Below, piece after piece: positions 9,641 to 17,972 of a stretch of 37,085 bases of DNA. Numbering within the stretch: position 1 is the first letter of the stretch; each line of letters begins with the position of its first letter. The translations under genes were made by a program, and so were the position numbers. The stretch is from Lentisphaeria bacterium. Lineage in GTDB: Bacteria > Verrucomicrobiota > Lentisphaeria > Victivallales > UBA1829. Under the pieces are notes generated by a model. It made no database searches and had not been told where the DNA came from. It saw nothing but the letters and a program-made list of their open reading frames with translations. The stretch is taken from the NCBI GenBank assembly GCA_017629515.1, contig JAGBXB010000052.1:1-37085 (forward strand), in the 5' to 3' direction.

Positions 9641-9800
9641 GATATACTTCTTTTCTGATCGTACAGATCGTTTGTTTTGAAAAAGTCTGTCTTTTTCCGT
9701 TTTGTTTAATAGAAAAAAACTCCGCCCCATATTCGGGGAGAGTTTTTTTTGTAAAATTTACGGAGCATTTCCAAAGTCATTCTTTCAGAAATCTTCTCCT
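9641..9800 (-). promoter_or_regulatory. Attenuator/riboswitch-like leader of the symporter operon
   Basis: Read on the minus strand, transcription from the promoter at 9835-9807 would begin near 9800. Near the 5' end GGAG (9799-9796) can pair with CTCC (9765-9762). The same CTCCG (9765-9761) is an exact complement of CGGAG (9724-9720), which is the 3' arm of a terminator hairpin with seven T. These are mutually exclusive pairings of the anti-terminator type. I do not recognise the would-be aptamer (about 9799-9761); it lacks the conserved glycine-riboswitch core that often precedes AGCS genes. Confidence 0.45.
9713..9752 (-). terminator. Intrinsic terminator hairpin in the symporter leader
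   Basis: On the minus strand, AAACTCTCCCC and GGGGCGGAGTTT form a stem around GAATAT, followed by a run of T at 9719-9713. It lies before the symporter start, so it would act as a conditional terminator rather than an operon end. A-rich sequence on the other side makes it potentially bidirectional. Confidence 0.6.
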
Positions 9801-9806
9801 GTTATA

Positions 9807-9835
9807 AATATAATGTAAGGAAGTAAAAATTGCAA
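9807..9835 (-). promoter_or_regulatory. Promoter of the symporter operon
   Basis: Minus strand: TTGCAA (9835-9830), 17-bp spacer, TATATT (9812-9807). It places the transcript start near 9800 and leaves a leader of about 160 nt. Confidence 0.55.
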
Positions 9836-9951
9836 GAAAAATATAATTTTTTTATGATAAATATCACATCCGCATAGAATGCCAGGCATGAAACACAACA
9901 TTTTTTTCAGACTTTTGCTGTATAAACACTTCTTTTTTGGATTTTTGGGGT

Positions 9952-9979
9952 TTGACAGGTACTTTTTTTGTGCTATTTT
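9952..9979 (+). promoter_or_regulatory. Promoter of the S24-like regulator
   Basis: TTGACA (9952-9957), 16-bp spacer and extended -10 TGC-TATTTT (9974-9979). The gene's start follows a strong AAGGAG at 10011-10016. The rest of the 9841-9951 gap is AT-rich and shows nothing further. Confidence 0.6.
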
Positions 9980-10022
9980 AAATATTGAATTTGCAAAATA
10001 AACATAACATAAGGAGAAAGAT

Positions 10023-10727
10023 ATGAAGATAACACCCGAATTCCTCTCAGCTCTGGAACTGGCGATCAATGATTCCGGCAGTATATACAAACTTGCGAAA
10101 GAACTGGGAATCTCCCACAGTACCATTTTCTTCTGGCGGACAGGACGCACCATCAATATCCATCACAAGACATGGGCAGGTGGATTGCGGAAAAAATTGA
10201 AACCCTATCTTTCCAATCCTCCCGGTGCTCCCAGTCAGGATGAGCCGGAAGAGGAAAACGGGATGAATCTGGTAAAAGAACCCCGGGCGCTTTACGGGGA
10301 AAGACCCAGAGCGTATCCCTTGGTGACTTTCCGGAAATTGGCTTATTTTGACCCCAATGTAAGATCCACTTCCTCATTTGTCCAGGCATATTCTCTGGGA
10401 AGTTTTTATTTTGTTTCCGACAGCGGTATCACCGCATTTGCTTTGCGTATGGATGAAAGCGTTTCCAATGAGATTTTCAAAGAGGGCAGTACTCTGCTTG
10501 TGGAATGCGGCAGACCTCCCTTTGACGGGGAACTTGTACTTGTGAAAAGTAAGGAACTGCCCCAGGCGCAGCTCTATACTTTCAAGCATGAGGAAGATTC
10601 CTATTGTCTGGTTCCTTTCGGCAGTAAGGAAGCTACTGTACTGCGGTGGGAGCTTACTGCATCCTCTTCCACCATTCTGGACTGGATCTATCCTGTTCTG
10701 GAAGCAAATATTCATTTCTGCAAATAA
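10023..10727 (+). CDS. HTH regulator with S24/LexA-like C-terminal domain
   Basis: This 234-residue protein has an N-terminal helix-turn-helix (about 15-42: GSIYKLAKELGISHSTIFFWRTGR), a variable linker, and a C-terminal half that follows the LexA/phage-repressor S24 fold: FALRMDESV, then EGSTLLVECG, then DGELVLVK, then YTFKHE and CLVPFG. S146 aligns with the catalytic Ser of the GDSM motif and K188 with the catalytic Lys, so the dyad may be intact even though GDSM has become DESV. It is a single-gene unit with its own promoter and terminator. No LexA-type operator palindrome was noticed nearby. It could be a stress or cI-like regulator; its targets cannot be seen here. Confidence 0.7.
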   Translation: MKITPEFLSALELAINDSGSIYKLAKELGISHSTIFFWRTGRTINIHHKTWAGGLRKKLKPYLSNPPGAPSQDEPEEENGMNLVKEPRALYGERPRAYPLVTFRKLAYFDPNVRSTSSFVQAYSLGSFYFVSDSGITAFALRMDESVSNEIFKEGSTLLVECGRPPFDGELVLVKSKELPQAQLYTFKHEEDSYCLVPFGSKEATVLRWELTASSSTILDWIYPVLEANIHFCK

Positions 10728-10787
10728 AGAAGTCGTTTCAGTTGTCTCCGGAATTCTGAAAAGATTTTTTCTTGTTAGTAACAGCAT

Positions 10788-10835
10788 ATTTCCTGTTGTT
10801 GTCCCTCTGTTGGCAGCAGCAGGAAATGTTTTTTT
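10788..10835 (+). terminator. Terminator after the S24-like regulator
   Basis: ATTTCCTGTTGTTGTC pairs with GCAGCAGCAGGAAAT (several G-U pairs), followed by eight T. The remaining sequence up to 11015 is AT-rich with long T and A runs and no recognised feature. Confidence 0.65.
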
Positions 10836-11015
10836 GTGGGATATATCAAAGTTTTTAAAAATCTGAACGGTTTTTCCGTTATTTCTCTCCGTGATTTTTT
10901 TATTTTCCATCCTGTTGTTTTTTTCTTTTTCCCGGAAAAAAACTTTTTTCATGGAGAAAAAGAATCAAAAACACATTTTTTTTTGAAAAACTTCTCTTTT
11001 TTTCTCAATCCCGAT

Positions 11016-11044
11016 TTGACAAACAAAAAAATAAATGCTATTCA
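11016..11044 (+). promoter_or_regulatory. Promoter of the EF-G-like gene
   Basis: TTGACA (11016-11021), 17-bp spacer and extended -10 TGC-TATTCA (11039-11044). It shares the TTGACA and TGC-TATT design of the promoter at 9952. A near-perfect AAAGGAGGT ribosome site precedes the ATG at 11114, which suggests high expression. Confidence 0.6.
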
Positions 11045-11113
11045 TAAAACCAGAGAAGAGATCTTCTGATCTGAAAAAATCATATATGACACCCTAAAAA
11101 AAAGGAGGTAGGT

Positions 11114-13141
11114 ATGAAATTTGAGGCAAAGAAAATCAGAAACTTCGTTGTAGCCGGTCACAGCGGGTGCGGCAAAACAACTCTCTGTGACCTGATGCTC
11201 TACAAAGCGAAAGCCGTTGACAGACCCGGTTCCGTCGATGCGAAGACAAGTGTTTCCGATTTTACTCCGGATGAACAGGAAAAGCGCTCCAGTATTTACA
11301 CCGCGTACATGACATGTGAATGGAATGGTACGCGGTTTTTCTTTTCCGACACTCCCGGTTACGGGCCTTTCATCGGAGATGTGATCCCCGCCTACCGTGC
11401 CAGCGGAGCCGCGCTTGTGGTCATGGACGGGGTAAATGGGTTGGAAGTAGGGGCAGCAAGGGCATTCAAACTTGGAAAAAGTTTTGATATTCCCAAACTT
11501 GCCTTCATCAACCGCCTTGATAAAGAACAGGCAGACTTTTTCAAAGTCGTGGAACAGATGAAAGAAGCCTATGGAAAAAATACAGCAGTCCCCATGACCC
11601 TGCCTGTTGGAAAAGAAGACAAATTTGAACGGGTCGTCAGCGTATTGGATGATCCTGCCAATATTCCTGATGATCTCAAAGATATTGCCGCAGAGTGTAA
11701 AGAAATACTCATGGATACTGTGGCAGAATCCGATGAAGCACTCATGGAACGCTATCTTTCCGGGGAAAAACTTTCCAGTGAAGAGATCCTCCGGGGCCTG
11801 CATGATGCACTCAAAAGCGGTTCACTCATCCCCATTTTTGCAGGAAGTGCCGCAAAAGATATCGGCGTGACGGAAGTGATGAATGGTATCACCGGAGTAA
11901 GTCAGAACCCCCTGGAACGCACCCGTACTGCCAGTGACGGGAAACTGGTTGTTCCCAGTGAAGAAGGGCCTGCCGCCGCCTTTGTATTCAAAACTGTTCT
12001 GGATCCCCATGTGGGGCAGTTCGCTTTCTTCCGTGTCCTTACCGGAAAGATCCGTTCCAACAGTGATATTATCAATCTCAATAACGGAAGCAAAGAACAT
12101 ATCGGACAGCTCATCATTCTTAACGGCAAGACCCAGATCCCCGTGGAGGAAGCCTGTCCCGGCTGTATCTGCGGTGTGGCAAAGCTGAAAAATACCAAGA
12201 CTGGGGATACTCTGGGCGAAAATACCTCCTGCAGTATCATGTCCCCCATGGAATTTCCAGATCCTGTGATCTCTTATGCCATTACTCCTGTAAAGAGCGG
12301 CGATGAAGAAAAGATCGTGATCGGTTTGCAGAAACTTTGTGAATGCGATCCCACCTTGCACATTGAAAGCAATACCGAAACCCACGAAACGCTTTTCAGC
12401 GGTATGGGCGAACAGCATTTGCAGATCGCTTTGCGCCGTCTGAAAGAAATTTCCAAAGTGGAAGTCAATACCGCTTCTCCGAAGATCGCCTACCGGGAAA
12501 CTATCAACGGCAAAGGGGAAGCCTCCTACCGGCATAAAAAACAATCCGGCGGTCACGGTCAGTTTGCCGAAGTACATTTGAGGATCGAACCAAGTCAGGA
12601 AAAATTTGAGTTTGTCAATGCCATTGTCGGCGGTGCCATTCCCAAAAATTATATTCCTGCAGTGGAAAAAGGTGTTCTGGAAGCCATGGCAGTCGGACCG
12701 TTGGCGGGCTGTGTTGTGGAAAATGTGAAAATAACAGTTTTTGACGGCAAATTCCATGATGTGGATTCTTCCGAAATGGCGTTCAAGATCGCTACACGGA
12801 AAGCGTTCCGTATGGCTATGGAAAAAGCAAAACCCATGCTGCTGGAACCTGTTATGAATGTGAAAGTACTTGTCCCCGCAGAATTTATGGGGGATATTAC
12901 CGGCAATCTCAACCAGAAACGGGGCAGGATAATTGGTATGGATACCGAAGATGGTCTGCAGGTACTTCATGTGGAAGTACCCAAAGCTGAACTTGCCAAA
13001 TATGCTACGGAATTGCGTTCCATGACCCAGGGCAGAGGTTCATTCGATATGAGTTTTGCCCGGTACGAACTGGTTCCGCCCAATGTGGCTAATGAGATCA
13101 TTGCAAAATTCAAAGCAACCCAAACAGAGGATGAAGATTAA
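11114..13141 (+). CDS. Elongation factor G-like GTPase (EF-G-2 type)
   Basis: This 675-residue protein has the full EF-G domain order: GTPase domain (1-about 270), domain II, domain III, domain IV (AYRETI near 455, then GQFAEVHL) and domain V ending with LRSMTQGRGSFDM. G1 is AGHSGCGKTT (14-23) and G4 is NRLDK (133-137). The G3 motif reads DTPGY (79-83) where translocating EF-G has DTPGH, and switch I has KRSSI where EF-G has RGIT. These changes match the EF-G-2 paralogue group known from Thermus and others, not the primary fusA product. It would bind the ribosome and GTP, but its exact role is not established. It is monocistronic, with strong promoter, ribosome site and terminator. Confidence 0.88.
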   Translation: MKFEAKKIRNFVVAGHSGCGKTTLCDLMLYKAKAVDRPGSVDAKTSVSDFTPDEQEKRSSIYTAYMTCEWNGTRFFFSDTPGYGPFIGDVIPAYRASGAALVVMDGVNGLEVGAARAFKLGKSFDIPKLAFINRLDKEQADFFKVVEQMKEAYGKNTAVPMTLPVGKEDKFERVVSVLDDPANIPDDLKDIAAECKEILMDTVAESDEALMERYLSGEKLSSEEILRGLHDALKSGSLIPIFAGSAAKDIGVTEVMNGITGVSQNPLERTRTASDGKLVVPSEEGPAAAFVFKTVLDPHVGQFAFFRVLTGKIRSNSDIINLNNGSKEHIGQLIILNGKTQIPVEEACPGCICGVAKLKNTKTGDTLGENTSCSIMSPMEFPDPVISYAITPVKSGDEEKIVIGLQKLCECDPTLHIESNTETHETLFSGMGEQHLQIALRRLKEISKVEVNTASPKIAYRETINGKGEASYRHKKQSGGHGQFAEVHLRIEPSQEKFEFVNAIVGGAIPKNYIPAVEKGVLEAMAVGPLAGCVVENVKITVFDGKFHDVDSSEMAFKIATRKAFRMAMEKAKPMLLEPVMNVKVLVPAEFMGDITGNLNQKRGRIIGMDTEDGLQVLHVEVPKAELAKYATELRSMTQGRGSFDMSFARYELVPPNVANEIIAKFKATQTEDED

Positions 13142-13162
13142 CTTTTTCCTCTGATCCAACCG

Positions 13163-13206
13163 GGACTGCCGTATTCTCTTCATGTGTACGGCAGTCCTTT
13201 TTCTTT
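13163..13206 (+). terminator. Strong terminator after the EF-G-like gene
   Basis: An 11-bp perfect stem, GGACTGCCGTA (13163-13173) with TACGGCAGTCC (13187-13197), is followed by TTTTTTCTTTT. Confidence 0.9.
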
Positions 13207-13259
13207 TGATTTCAGCCGGAAGCGGAAAAGAAATATTGTATGAATTTTCTTCTGTCCTC

Positions 13260-13287
13260 TTGTAAAAAATGCGGATTCTTTTATATT
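13260..13287 (+). promoter_or_regulatory. Promoter of the GT-C glycosyltransferase
   Basis: TTGTAA (13260-13265), 16-bp spacer, TATATT (13282-13287). It argues for translation start at 13320, because the upstream ATG at 13269 falls inside this promoter. Confidence 0.55.
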
Positions 13288-13319
13288 ATTACGGGTTACT
13301 TTATTTCAGGAAAAACAAT

Positions 13320-15158
13320 ATGGATAAAAAAAAGATTTTTTTCTTTTCTGGTTTGCTTGTACTTCTTTGGTGCATTTTGACTTTCTTTACCATTGACTGG
13401 GATCTGCCTTCGCGTTATACTCCGGAAACAGACGGAATAACAGCAAAACTTGATCTTTCCCCAAAGGAAATGATGAAGGCAGATACTTATAAGTATCCAC
13501 CTCTGCAATATCTTATAGTGAAAAGTCTTGCAGAGGATGTTCCGGAAAAAACTCTTGCAAAGGAAAATTTGACTTTCCACAGGAGCAAAAGGATTTTCCT
13601 TTACCGTATGACAAGTTCCGTTATGGGGTTGATGACGGCGTTTCTTCTTGTTGTTTCTGCCGTTGTTTTTCTGAAAATGCCGTTACTTTATGCTCTGGGG
13701 GCAGGGGGGATCTTTCTCCTTTCCCCGCTTGTTCTTTTCTATTCCCAGAGCGCCAATATGGATATGCCATGCACATTCTGGTTCATTCTTTCGCTGTTTT
13801 TTGCAGTGTGTGCTGAATATATTTATGAAAAAAGAGAAGAAAAGAAAAAATATATTCTTTTTCATATTCTTGCAGGTGTTGCCGCCGGATGTGCGTTCTG
13901 CACAAAGGATCAGGTCTATTCCTTATATATATTGCCGGCAATGGGATTTATTTACTGGAAATGGAGAAAAAATAAAGATTTTTTCAAAAGTTTGCTGCCT
14001 GTTCTGTTCTGGGGGGGAGGATTTCTTTTCAGTACACTATTGATCTATTTTCTTATCGGTTTTGAAGTGGTCGTTCCTCATTTTAAATGGATCACAACGG
14101 AAGGCTCTTCCCCTTACGCTGCAACAGGAAAGGGAATAGCAGACCGTTTGAAATTATTGTGGACAAGTTCCCTTTTTCTGGGGAAAGCAATGGATTATCC
14201 TTTATTGATCCTGATGCTTTTTTCTGCAATATATCTTTTCCGGAAAAAAGATATATACAAAAAGGAAAAAGGGGTGATTATTCTCCTGCTTTTATTTTTT
14301 CTCGTGTTTTCTTCCCAGTTTTTCTTTTTCTGTCAGGTGGTCAGGTATTCGCAAATACGGTATTTCCTGCCTGTATTGCCTTTTGTGATCTTGTTTTGCT
14401 TTTTCATATTGTATAAGGAAACGGCAGTTTTTCAAAAGAGGAAAATACTTTCATTGAGCCTTTTCTTTCTCCTTTTCTGGCAGATGGGGATAGCGTGGGA
14501 ATATCTTTATGCTCTTGCCAACAGCCCCCTTGCATCTCTGAAAAAGGAAATCGTTGATTCTTCACTGCATAAAGAATTGCGGATCAATACTCTTATGGCA
14601 CAGGAGGGGGAAAAATATTTACAGAAAACGGATGGAAAAGTGGAAAAACGCAAATGTATCCGTTCCTGGGGTTCTTTCCTCGGATTGGAGGAATACGGGA
14701 TAAATGATTTATTGAATGAAGATCTTTCTTTTTTCCTTATGAAACCGGAACTTGTCATCAGTAATAAAAATTTGGATTCTGCCGGAAAATATTTTTTGAC
14801 TTTACAGAAAGTGTATTCTTCCCCTTTGCGTATTCTTCCCTCTCTTTATGGAGAAAAAAATGAAGAACGTTTTTACCTCTATTCCGCCGGAAGAAAAATA
14901 GATTTTTTACCGGATTTCCGTAAAAAATGTATATCGGAACAGATCATCCGTTTGAATTATCTTCTTCCGTATCACAGCAATTTTTCTTTTGAAGAAATGA
15001 AAATGATCGGCGGAAATCTTGCTCCGTTTACAGTGCCGGATTCCGGCAAATATCTGATAAACAACTATATGTACCGTTTTCTTTTGGATGCTTATACTGC
15101 TTCCGGCAGAATGGAAGAAGCCGGAAAGTGCAGAAAAATGCTTTCGACAGTTTTCTGA
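13320..15158 (+). CDS. GT-C fold membrane glycosyltransferase (ArnT/PMT-like)
   Basis: Start chosen at 13320 (612 residues) because it has an AGGAAAAA site and lies downstream of the promoter. The N-terminus has a first membrane helix, then a luminal/periplasmic loop with WDLPSRYTPETDG; the early acidic residues are typical of the PMT/ArnT catalytic loop. About ten more hydrophobic segments follow, with SPLVLFYSQSANMDMP in the region where PMT_2 proteins carry a conserved acidic residue. The C-terminal about 200 residues are soluble. Such enzymes use a polyprenyl-phosphate sugar to glycosylate lipid A, protein or polymers on the outer face of the inner membrane. The next gene is related to LPS-core kinases, which points to cell-envelope glycoconjugates. 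Donor and acceptor are unknown. Confidence 0.75.
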   Translation: MDKKKIFFFSGLLVLLWCILTFFTIDWDLPSRYTPETDGITAKLDLSPKEMMKADTYKYPPLQYLIVKSLAEDVPEKTLAKENLTFHRSKRIFLYRMTSSVMGLMTAFLLVVSAVVFLKMPLLYALGAGGIFLLSPLVLFYSQSANMDMPCTFWFILSLFFAVCAEYIYEKREEKKKYILFHILAGVAAGCAFCTKDQVYSLYILPAMGFIYWKWRKNKDFFKSLLPVLFWGGGFLFSTLLIYFLIGFEVVVPHFKWITTEGSSPYAATGKGIADRLKLLWTSSLFLGKAMDYPLLILMLFSAIYLFRKKDIYKKEKGVIILLLLFFLVFSSQFFFFCQVVRYSQIRYFLPVLPFVILFCFFILYKETAVFQKRKILSLSLFFLLFWQMGIAWEYLYALANSPLASLKKEIVDSSLHKELRINTLMAQEGEKYLQKTDGKVEKRKCIRSWGSFLGLEEYGINDLLNEDLSFFLMKPELVISNKNLDSAGKYFLTLQKVYSSPLRILPSLYGEKNEERFYLYSAGRKIDFLPDFRKKCISEQIIRLNYLLPYHSNFSFEEMKMIGGNLAPFTVPDSGKYLINNYMYRFLLDAYTASGRMEEAGKCRKMLSTVF

Positions 15159-15188
15159 CATCTGTACGCTTAAAAATCTTTGTTGCTA

Positions 15189-15216
15189 TTGATTTTTTAT
15201 TTATAATGTGTATATT
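15189..15216 (+). promoter_or_regulatory. Promoter of the WaaP-like gene
   Basis: TTGATT (15189-15194), 16-bp spacer, TATATT (15211-15216), identical in both boxes to the promoter at 30062. A TGAGGAAG ribosome site precedes the ATG at 15247. Confidence 0.5.
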
Positions 15217-15246
15217 ATATTTTCTATACTTTGAGGAAGAATATTT

Positions 15247-16068
15247 ATGTGTACCGTTAAAAATCCTGGTTTCAGAAAAAGAAAGCGTTTTATACGTTCC
15301 TGGCATGCTTCTCTGCCTGCATTTTCTTCCGTACTTGCTTCTCTGCGTTCCGGAAAAATGAAAGAAGATGAAAACCATGTTCTTATCAATTATTCCAATG
15401 GGAAATATGTTTATCACGGTAAAGATGCCGGATTTGAGTATGCCTATAAGACACAGAATGGCAAAACTTTCTGGCGGTATATTTTCCGTCATTCCCTGCC
15501 TTTGAGAGAGTGTTATCATTATGAAATTCTGGAAAAACTTTCCATTCCCGTTCCGCAGATCCTCGCCGTAGGGGATACACGGAAATTTTTTGTGCTGAAA
15601 GAATCTTTTCTTATAACATCTTTTCTGAAAGATACCTTTGACGGCAGGATTTTTATGGAGGGCGGTAAATACAGAAACGGACATGAGAATTTGTGTTTTG
15701 CTTATTGCCGGAAAAATCTTCTTTATCTTGCCAAACTGCATGATGCCGGATTTTTTCATAAAGCCGCCCATCCCCGTAATTTTCTTTTCCGTGAAACCGG
15801 AAATGATCATGAGCCGGAAATTTTCTGGATAGATGTGGCAAGATTGCGTAAAAGTTATTGCAGAAAACGCGCTGTTGTAATGGATCTGCATACATTTTTC
15901 CGGGATATGCTTCTTCCTGAAGAAAATGTTCTCCAATTATTGAAAATTTATATGGAAAAAGTGGAAAAGAAAGTGTTTCCTTCTGAAAAAGAACTTTTCG
16001 AGGCTCTTCTCCATTTCAAACGCCGTCCGTTTTCCAAAAAGAAATACAAAATCACTGCCAGAACGTAA
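15247..16068 (+). CDS. WaaP/Kdo-kinase-like protein, catalytic-loop Asp replaced
   Basis: This 273-residue protein resembles the LPS-core/Kdo kinase family, a small eukaryote-like kinase fold. It has LHDAGFFHKAAHPRNFLF (164-181), the catalytic-loop pattern LHxAGxxHxDxxxxNFL, and WIDVARL (195-201), equivalent to the metal-binding Asp of DFG (D196). In this copy the loop reads HKAAHPRN, so A173 occupies the place of the catalytic Asp, which is required in WaaP. It may be a pseudokinase, or another residue may act as base. The N-terminal 45 residues are basic. It has its own promoter and follows the GT-C transferase by 88 bp, so a role in envelope sugar modification is likely but not shown. Confidence 0.65.
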   Translation: MCTVKNPGFRKRKRFIRSWHASLPAFSSVLASLRSGKMKEDENHVLINYSNGKYVYHGKDAGFEYAYKTQNGKTFWRYIFRHSLPLRECYHYEILEKLSIPVPQILAVGDTRKFFVLKESFLITSFLKDTFDGRIFMEGGKYRNGHENLCFAYCRKNLLYLAKLHDAGFFHKAAHPRNFLFRETGNDHEPEIFWIDVARLRKSYCRKRAVVMDLHTFFRDMLLPEENVLQLLKIYMEKVEKKVFPSEKELFEALLHFKRRPFSKKKYKITART

Positions 16069-16137
16069 ATAACAGCATAATACAGGAAGATCCTTCCGGT
16101 AATATCTCTTATTTCTGAAAAAAAAGTCTTTTCTCTC

Positions 16138-16166
16138 TTGACAAGAATAAAAAGCAGTATTATTGT
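16138..16166 (+). promoter_or_regulatory. Promoter of the LacI/pseudopilin/DUF4838 operon
   Basis: TTGACA (16138-16143), 17-bp spacer, TATTGT (16161-16166). The operator palindrome begins 3 bp downstream of the -10 box. No other promoter or terminator was seen between 16207 and 22706, so the four genes are probably co-transcribed. Confidence 0.6.
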
Positions 16167-16168
16167 AT

Positions 16169-16188
16169 TTACTATATCGTTATAGTAA
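16169..16188 (+). promoter_or_regulatory. Palindromic operator at the LacI promoter
   Basis: TTACTATA-TCGT-TATAGTAA is a perfect 8-bp inverted repeat around 4 bp. It covers the expected transcription start and ends 18 bp before the regulator ATG. This is a fitting place for a LacI-family repressor to control its own operon. Confidence 0.6.
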
Positions 16189-16206
16189 CAGGTGCAGGCA
16201 GAGAGT

Positions 16207-17196
16207 ATGACTACATTAAAAGACATAAGCAAGGCTACTTCTTTAAGTCTTTCCACCGTTTCCGCGGTTCTCGGCGGAAGGGCAAAAAAACTTGCCATAA
16301 GTGAAAAGACAATAGAAAAAGTATTGGCGTGTGCGGAAGAACTCAATTATCATCCGGATCTTTCCGCAAGGACTTTACGCAGCAGTGAAAGTAAGATCAT
16401 CGGCTTACTGATGCCCAATATCAAAGTGGAATTCTGGCAGAATATGATCCTTGATCTGCAAAAAGAGATCGGAAAATATGAGGGATATATCCTTTTATCC
16501 GCATTGTGGGATAACCGTACAAGCATAAAAAAATGTATGCGGGATCTTTTGTGCCGGAAAGTGGACGGGATCATTACTTCCCATGCCGTATTTCTGCCGG
16601 AAAATTTCCATTTGCCGGTTGCTTCTTACGATAAGGAGCCTTCAACAAAATTTGATACCGTTCTTTACGGGAAGAAAGAAGCACTGGAAAAATCCCTTGC
16701 CTATGCCGTTTCGCTCGGTCATAAAAGAATCGCACTTGCGGGGGATGCGGAAGGGGACGGCAACAAACTTTTTCTGGAACTTGCCCCGGAATTCGGCATT
16801 ACACCTGTCATACAGGAAAAAGAAAAGATAACACCTCTGGTAGATGAAAGTTTCTACTACCGCAATACTCTTCTTCTGGAAGAACATGATGGAGCAAGAC
16901 CTTCCTTTGTGATCTCATTAAACAATCTTACCACACTCAATATTCTGAAAAGAGCTGCGGAACTTTCGTTAAAAGTACCTGATGATCTTTCCATTCTTGC
17001 CATAGATGATTCCTATATATATCCATTTCTTTCTCCTGCGGTGAGCTCTTTTATCCGTTCAGAGGAGGGATTCCCCCGCATGCTTCTGCAAACTCTTTTT
17101 GAACGGATGAAAAAGAAGGATATGGAACAGAAAATTATTATTCCGGAAGGAAAATTAATAGAACGGAATTCATGTTGCAAATATAATAAAAAATAA
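16207..17196 (+). CDS. LacI-family transcriptional regulator
   Basis: I use the ATG at 16207 (329 residues, [14 protein letters not shown]) because it starts exactly at the LacI helix-turn-helix; a GTG start at 16192 adds five residues and is close to the operator. The HTH and hinge span 1-60 ([11 protein letters not shown], then ARTLRS), followed by a periplasmic-binding-protein-like effector domain (about 62-320, with [24 protein letters not shown], and SILAIDD). Family members usually repress glycan-use genes and bind a sugar. It is the first gene of the operon and is followed 20 bp later by the prepilin-like gene. The sensed ligand is unknown. Confidence 0.92.
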   Translation: MTTLKDISKATSLSLSTVSAVLGGRAKKLAISEKTIEKVLACAEELNYHPDLSARTLRSSESKIIGLLMPNIKVEFWQNMILDLQKEIGKYEGYILLSALWDNRTSIKKCMRDLLCRKVDGIITSHAVFLPENFHLPVASYDKEPSTKFDTVLYGKKEALEKSLAYAVSLGHKRIALAGDAEGDGNKLFLELAPEFGITPVIQEKEKITPLVDESFYYRNTLLLEEHDGARPSFVISLNNLTTLNILKRAAELSLKVPDDLSILAIDDSYIYPFLSPAVSSFIRSEEGFPRMLLQTLFERMKKKDMEQKIIIPEGKLIERNSCCKYNKK

Positions 17197-17216
17197 ATCA
17201 GAGAAAGGTGGTTTTT

Positions 17217-17945
17217 ATGAAAAAAATGTTTACGCTTATTGAACTTCTGGTTGTTATCGCGATCATCGCCATTCTTGCGGGGATGCTTCTGCCTGCATTG
17301 AATAAAGCAAGAGATATAGCACACGGCGCAAGCTGTCTGAACAGAATGAAACAACTCTACATTATGCACAGCGGATATGCGGATGACTTCAAAGGCTGGG
17401 GGTATGGGGCTACTGTAACGGTCAGCAATAACAATCCTGCTTATTACAACCGTGGGGCGGAGTTTGCCAGTTACTATCTTGCCTATGCAAAAGACCGCCT
17501 GGGGTATGCCTCATGGACTGTTTATGACATAGAACACAGCAACGTGATCAAAGCTTTGCAATGCCCAGTCGCCCAGAGATATTACCCCCACTCCGAGGGA
17601 AGTACGAATTTTGCAAATTATCCTGTCTGCCAGTACCTTGCCTCACCCAATACAAATTATGTAAAAGTACCCTGGGTATGGATCTACAGCGGTACTAATG
17701 GAAAATTCTTTAAACCTTCTACTGTAAAAACAGCCTCCCGGCTTCATTACTCCAACTGTTCCAGTTCTTACAGTGATGGTAACAATGCTGCATGGATATG
17801 GCACAATTTCCGCAGTAACCTTCTTTTTGTGGATGGGCATGCTTCTGTGGAAGACCCCCGTAAATGGGAACTTACATATTCTGTTGATGGAAGACATCCG
17901 AAATACAATTGGACAGGCAAAGTTTATCCCTGTATCGGTAAATAA
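17217..17945 (+). CDS. Prepilin-like protein with H-X9-DG C-terminal motif
   Basis: Start at ATG 17217 (242 residues) behind AGAAAGGTGG; a GTG at 17208 is inside that site. The leader is only four residues, MKKM, followed by the type IV prepilin signature [20 protein letters not shown], with E9 as the conserved Glu at +5. The residue before the cleavage site is Met, not the usual Gly. The globular part has few helices. Near the end, H followed by nine residues and DG ([12 protein letters not shown]) is the H-X9-DG motif of DUF1559-type pseudopilins common in Planctomycetes and Lentisphaerae. It should be processed by a prepilin peptidase and placed in the inner membrane or a pseudopilus. It sits between its regulator and a secreted glycan-active protein. 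Function is not established. Confidence 0.9.
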   Translation: MKKMFTLIELLVVIAIIAILAGMLLPALNKARDIAHGASCLNRMKQLYIMHSGYADDFKGWGYGATVTVSNNNPAYYNRGAEFASYYLAYAKDRLGYASWTVYDIEHSNVIKALQCPVAQRYYPHSEGSTNFANYPVCQYLASPNTNYVKVPWVWIYSGTNGKFFKPSTVKTASRLHYSNCSSSYSDGNNAAWIWHNFRSNLLFVDGHASVEDPRKWELTYSVDGRHPKYNWTGKVYPCIGK

Positions 17946-17972
17946 AAAACTTTAAACATAAGGAAAAGAAAA

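Noticed and set aside
9706-9780. 24-codon leader peptide frame on the minus strand in the symporter leader
   Set aside because: The AGGAG site is about 15 nt from the ATG and the frame runs through the terminator stem without a run of regulatory codons; RNA-based attenuation is a simpler reading.
9720-9800. Glycine riboswitch before the AGCS gene
   Set aside because: The usual conserved core (GGAGAG, CCGAAGG, CTCAGG-type blocks) is not present.
11114-13141. Calling the GTPase canonical fusA
   Set aside because: DTPGY and the altered switch I place it with EF-G-2-type paralogues.
13269-13319. Upstream ATG extending the GT-C transferase by 17 residues
   Set aside because: The ATG lies inside the promoter between -35 and -10, and has no ribosome site; 13320 fits better.
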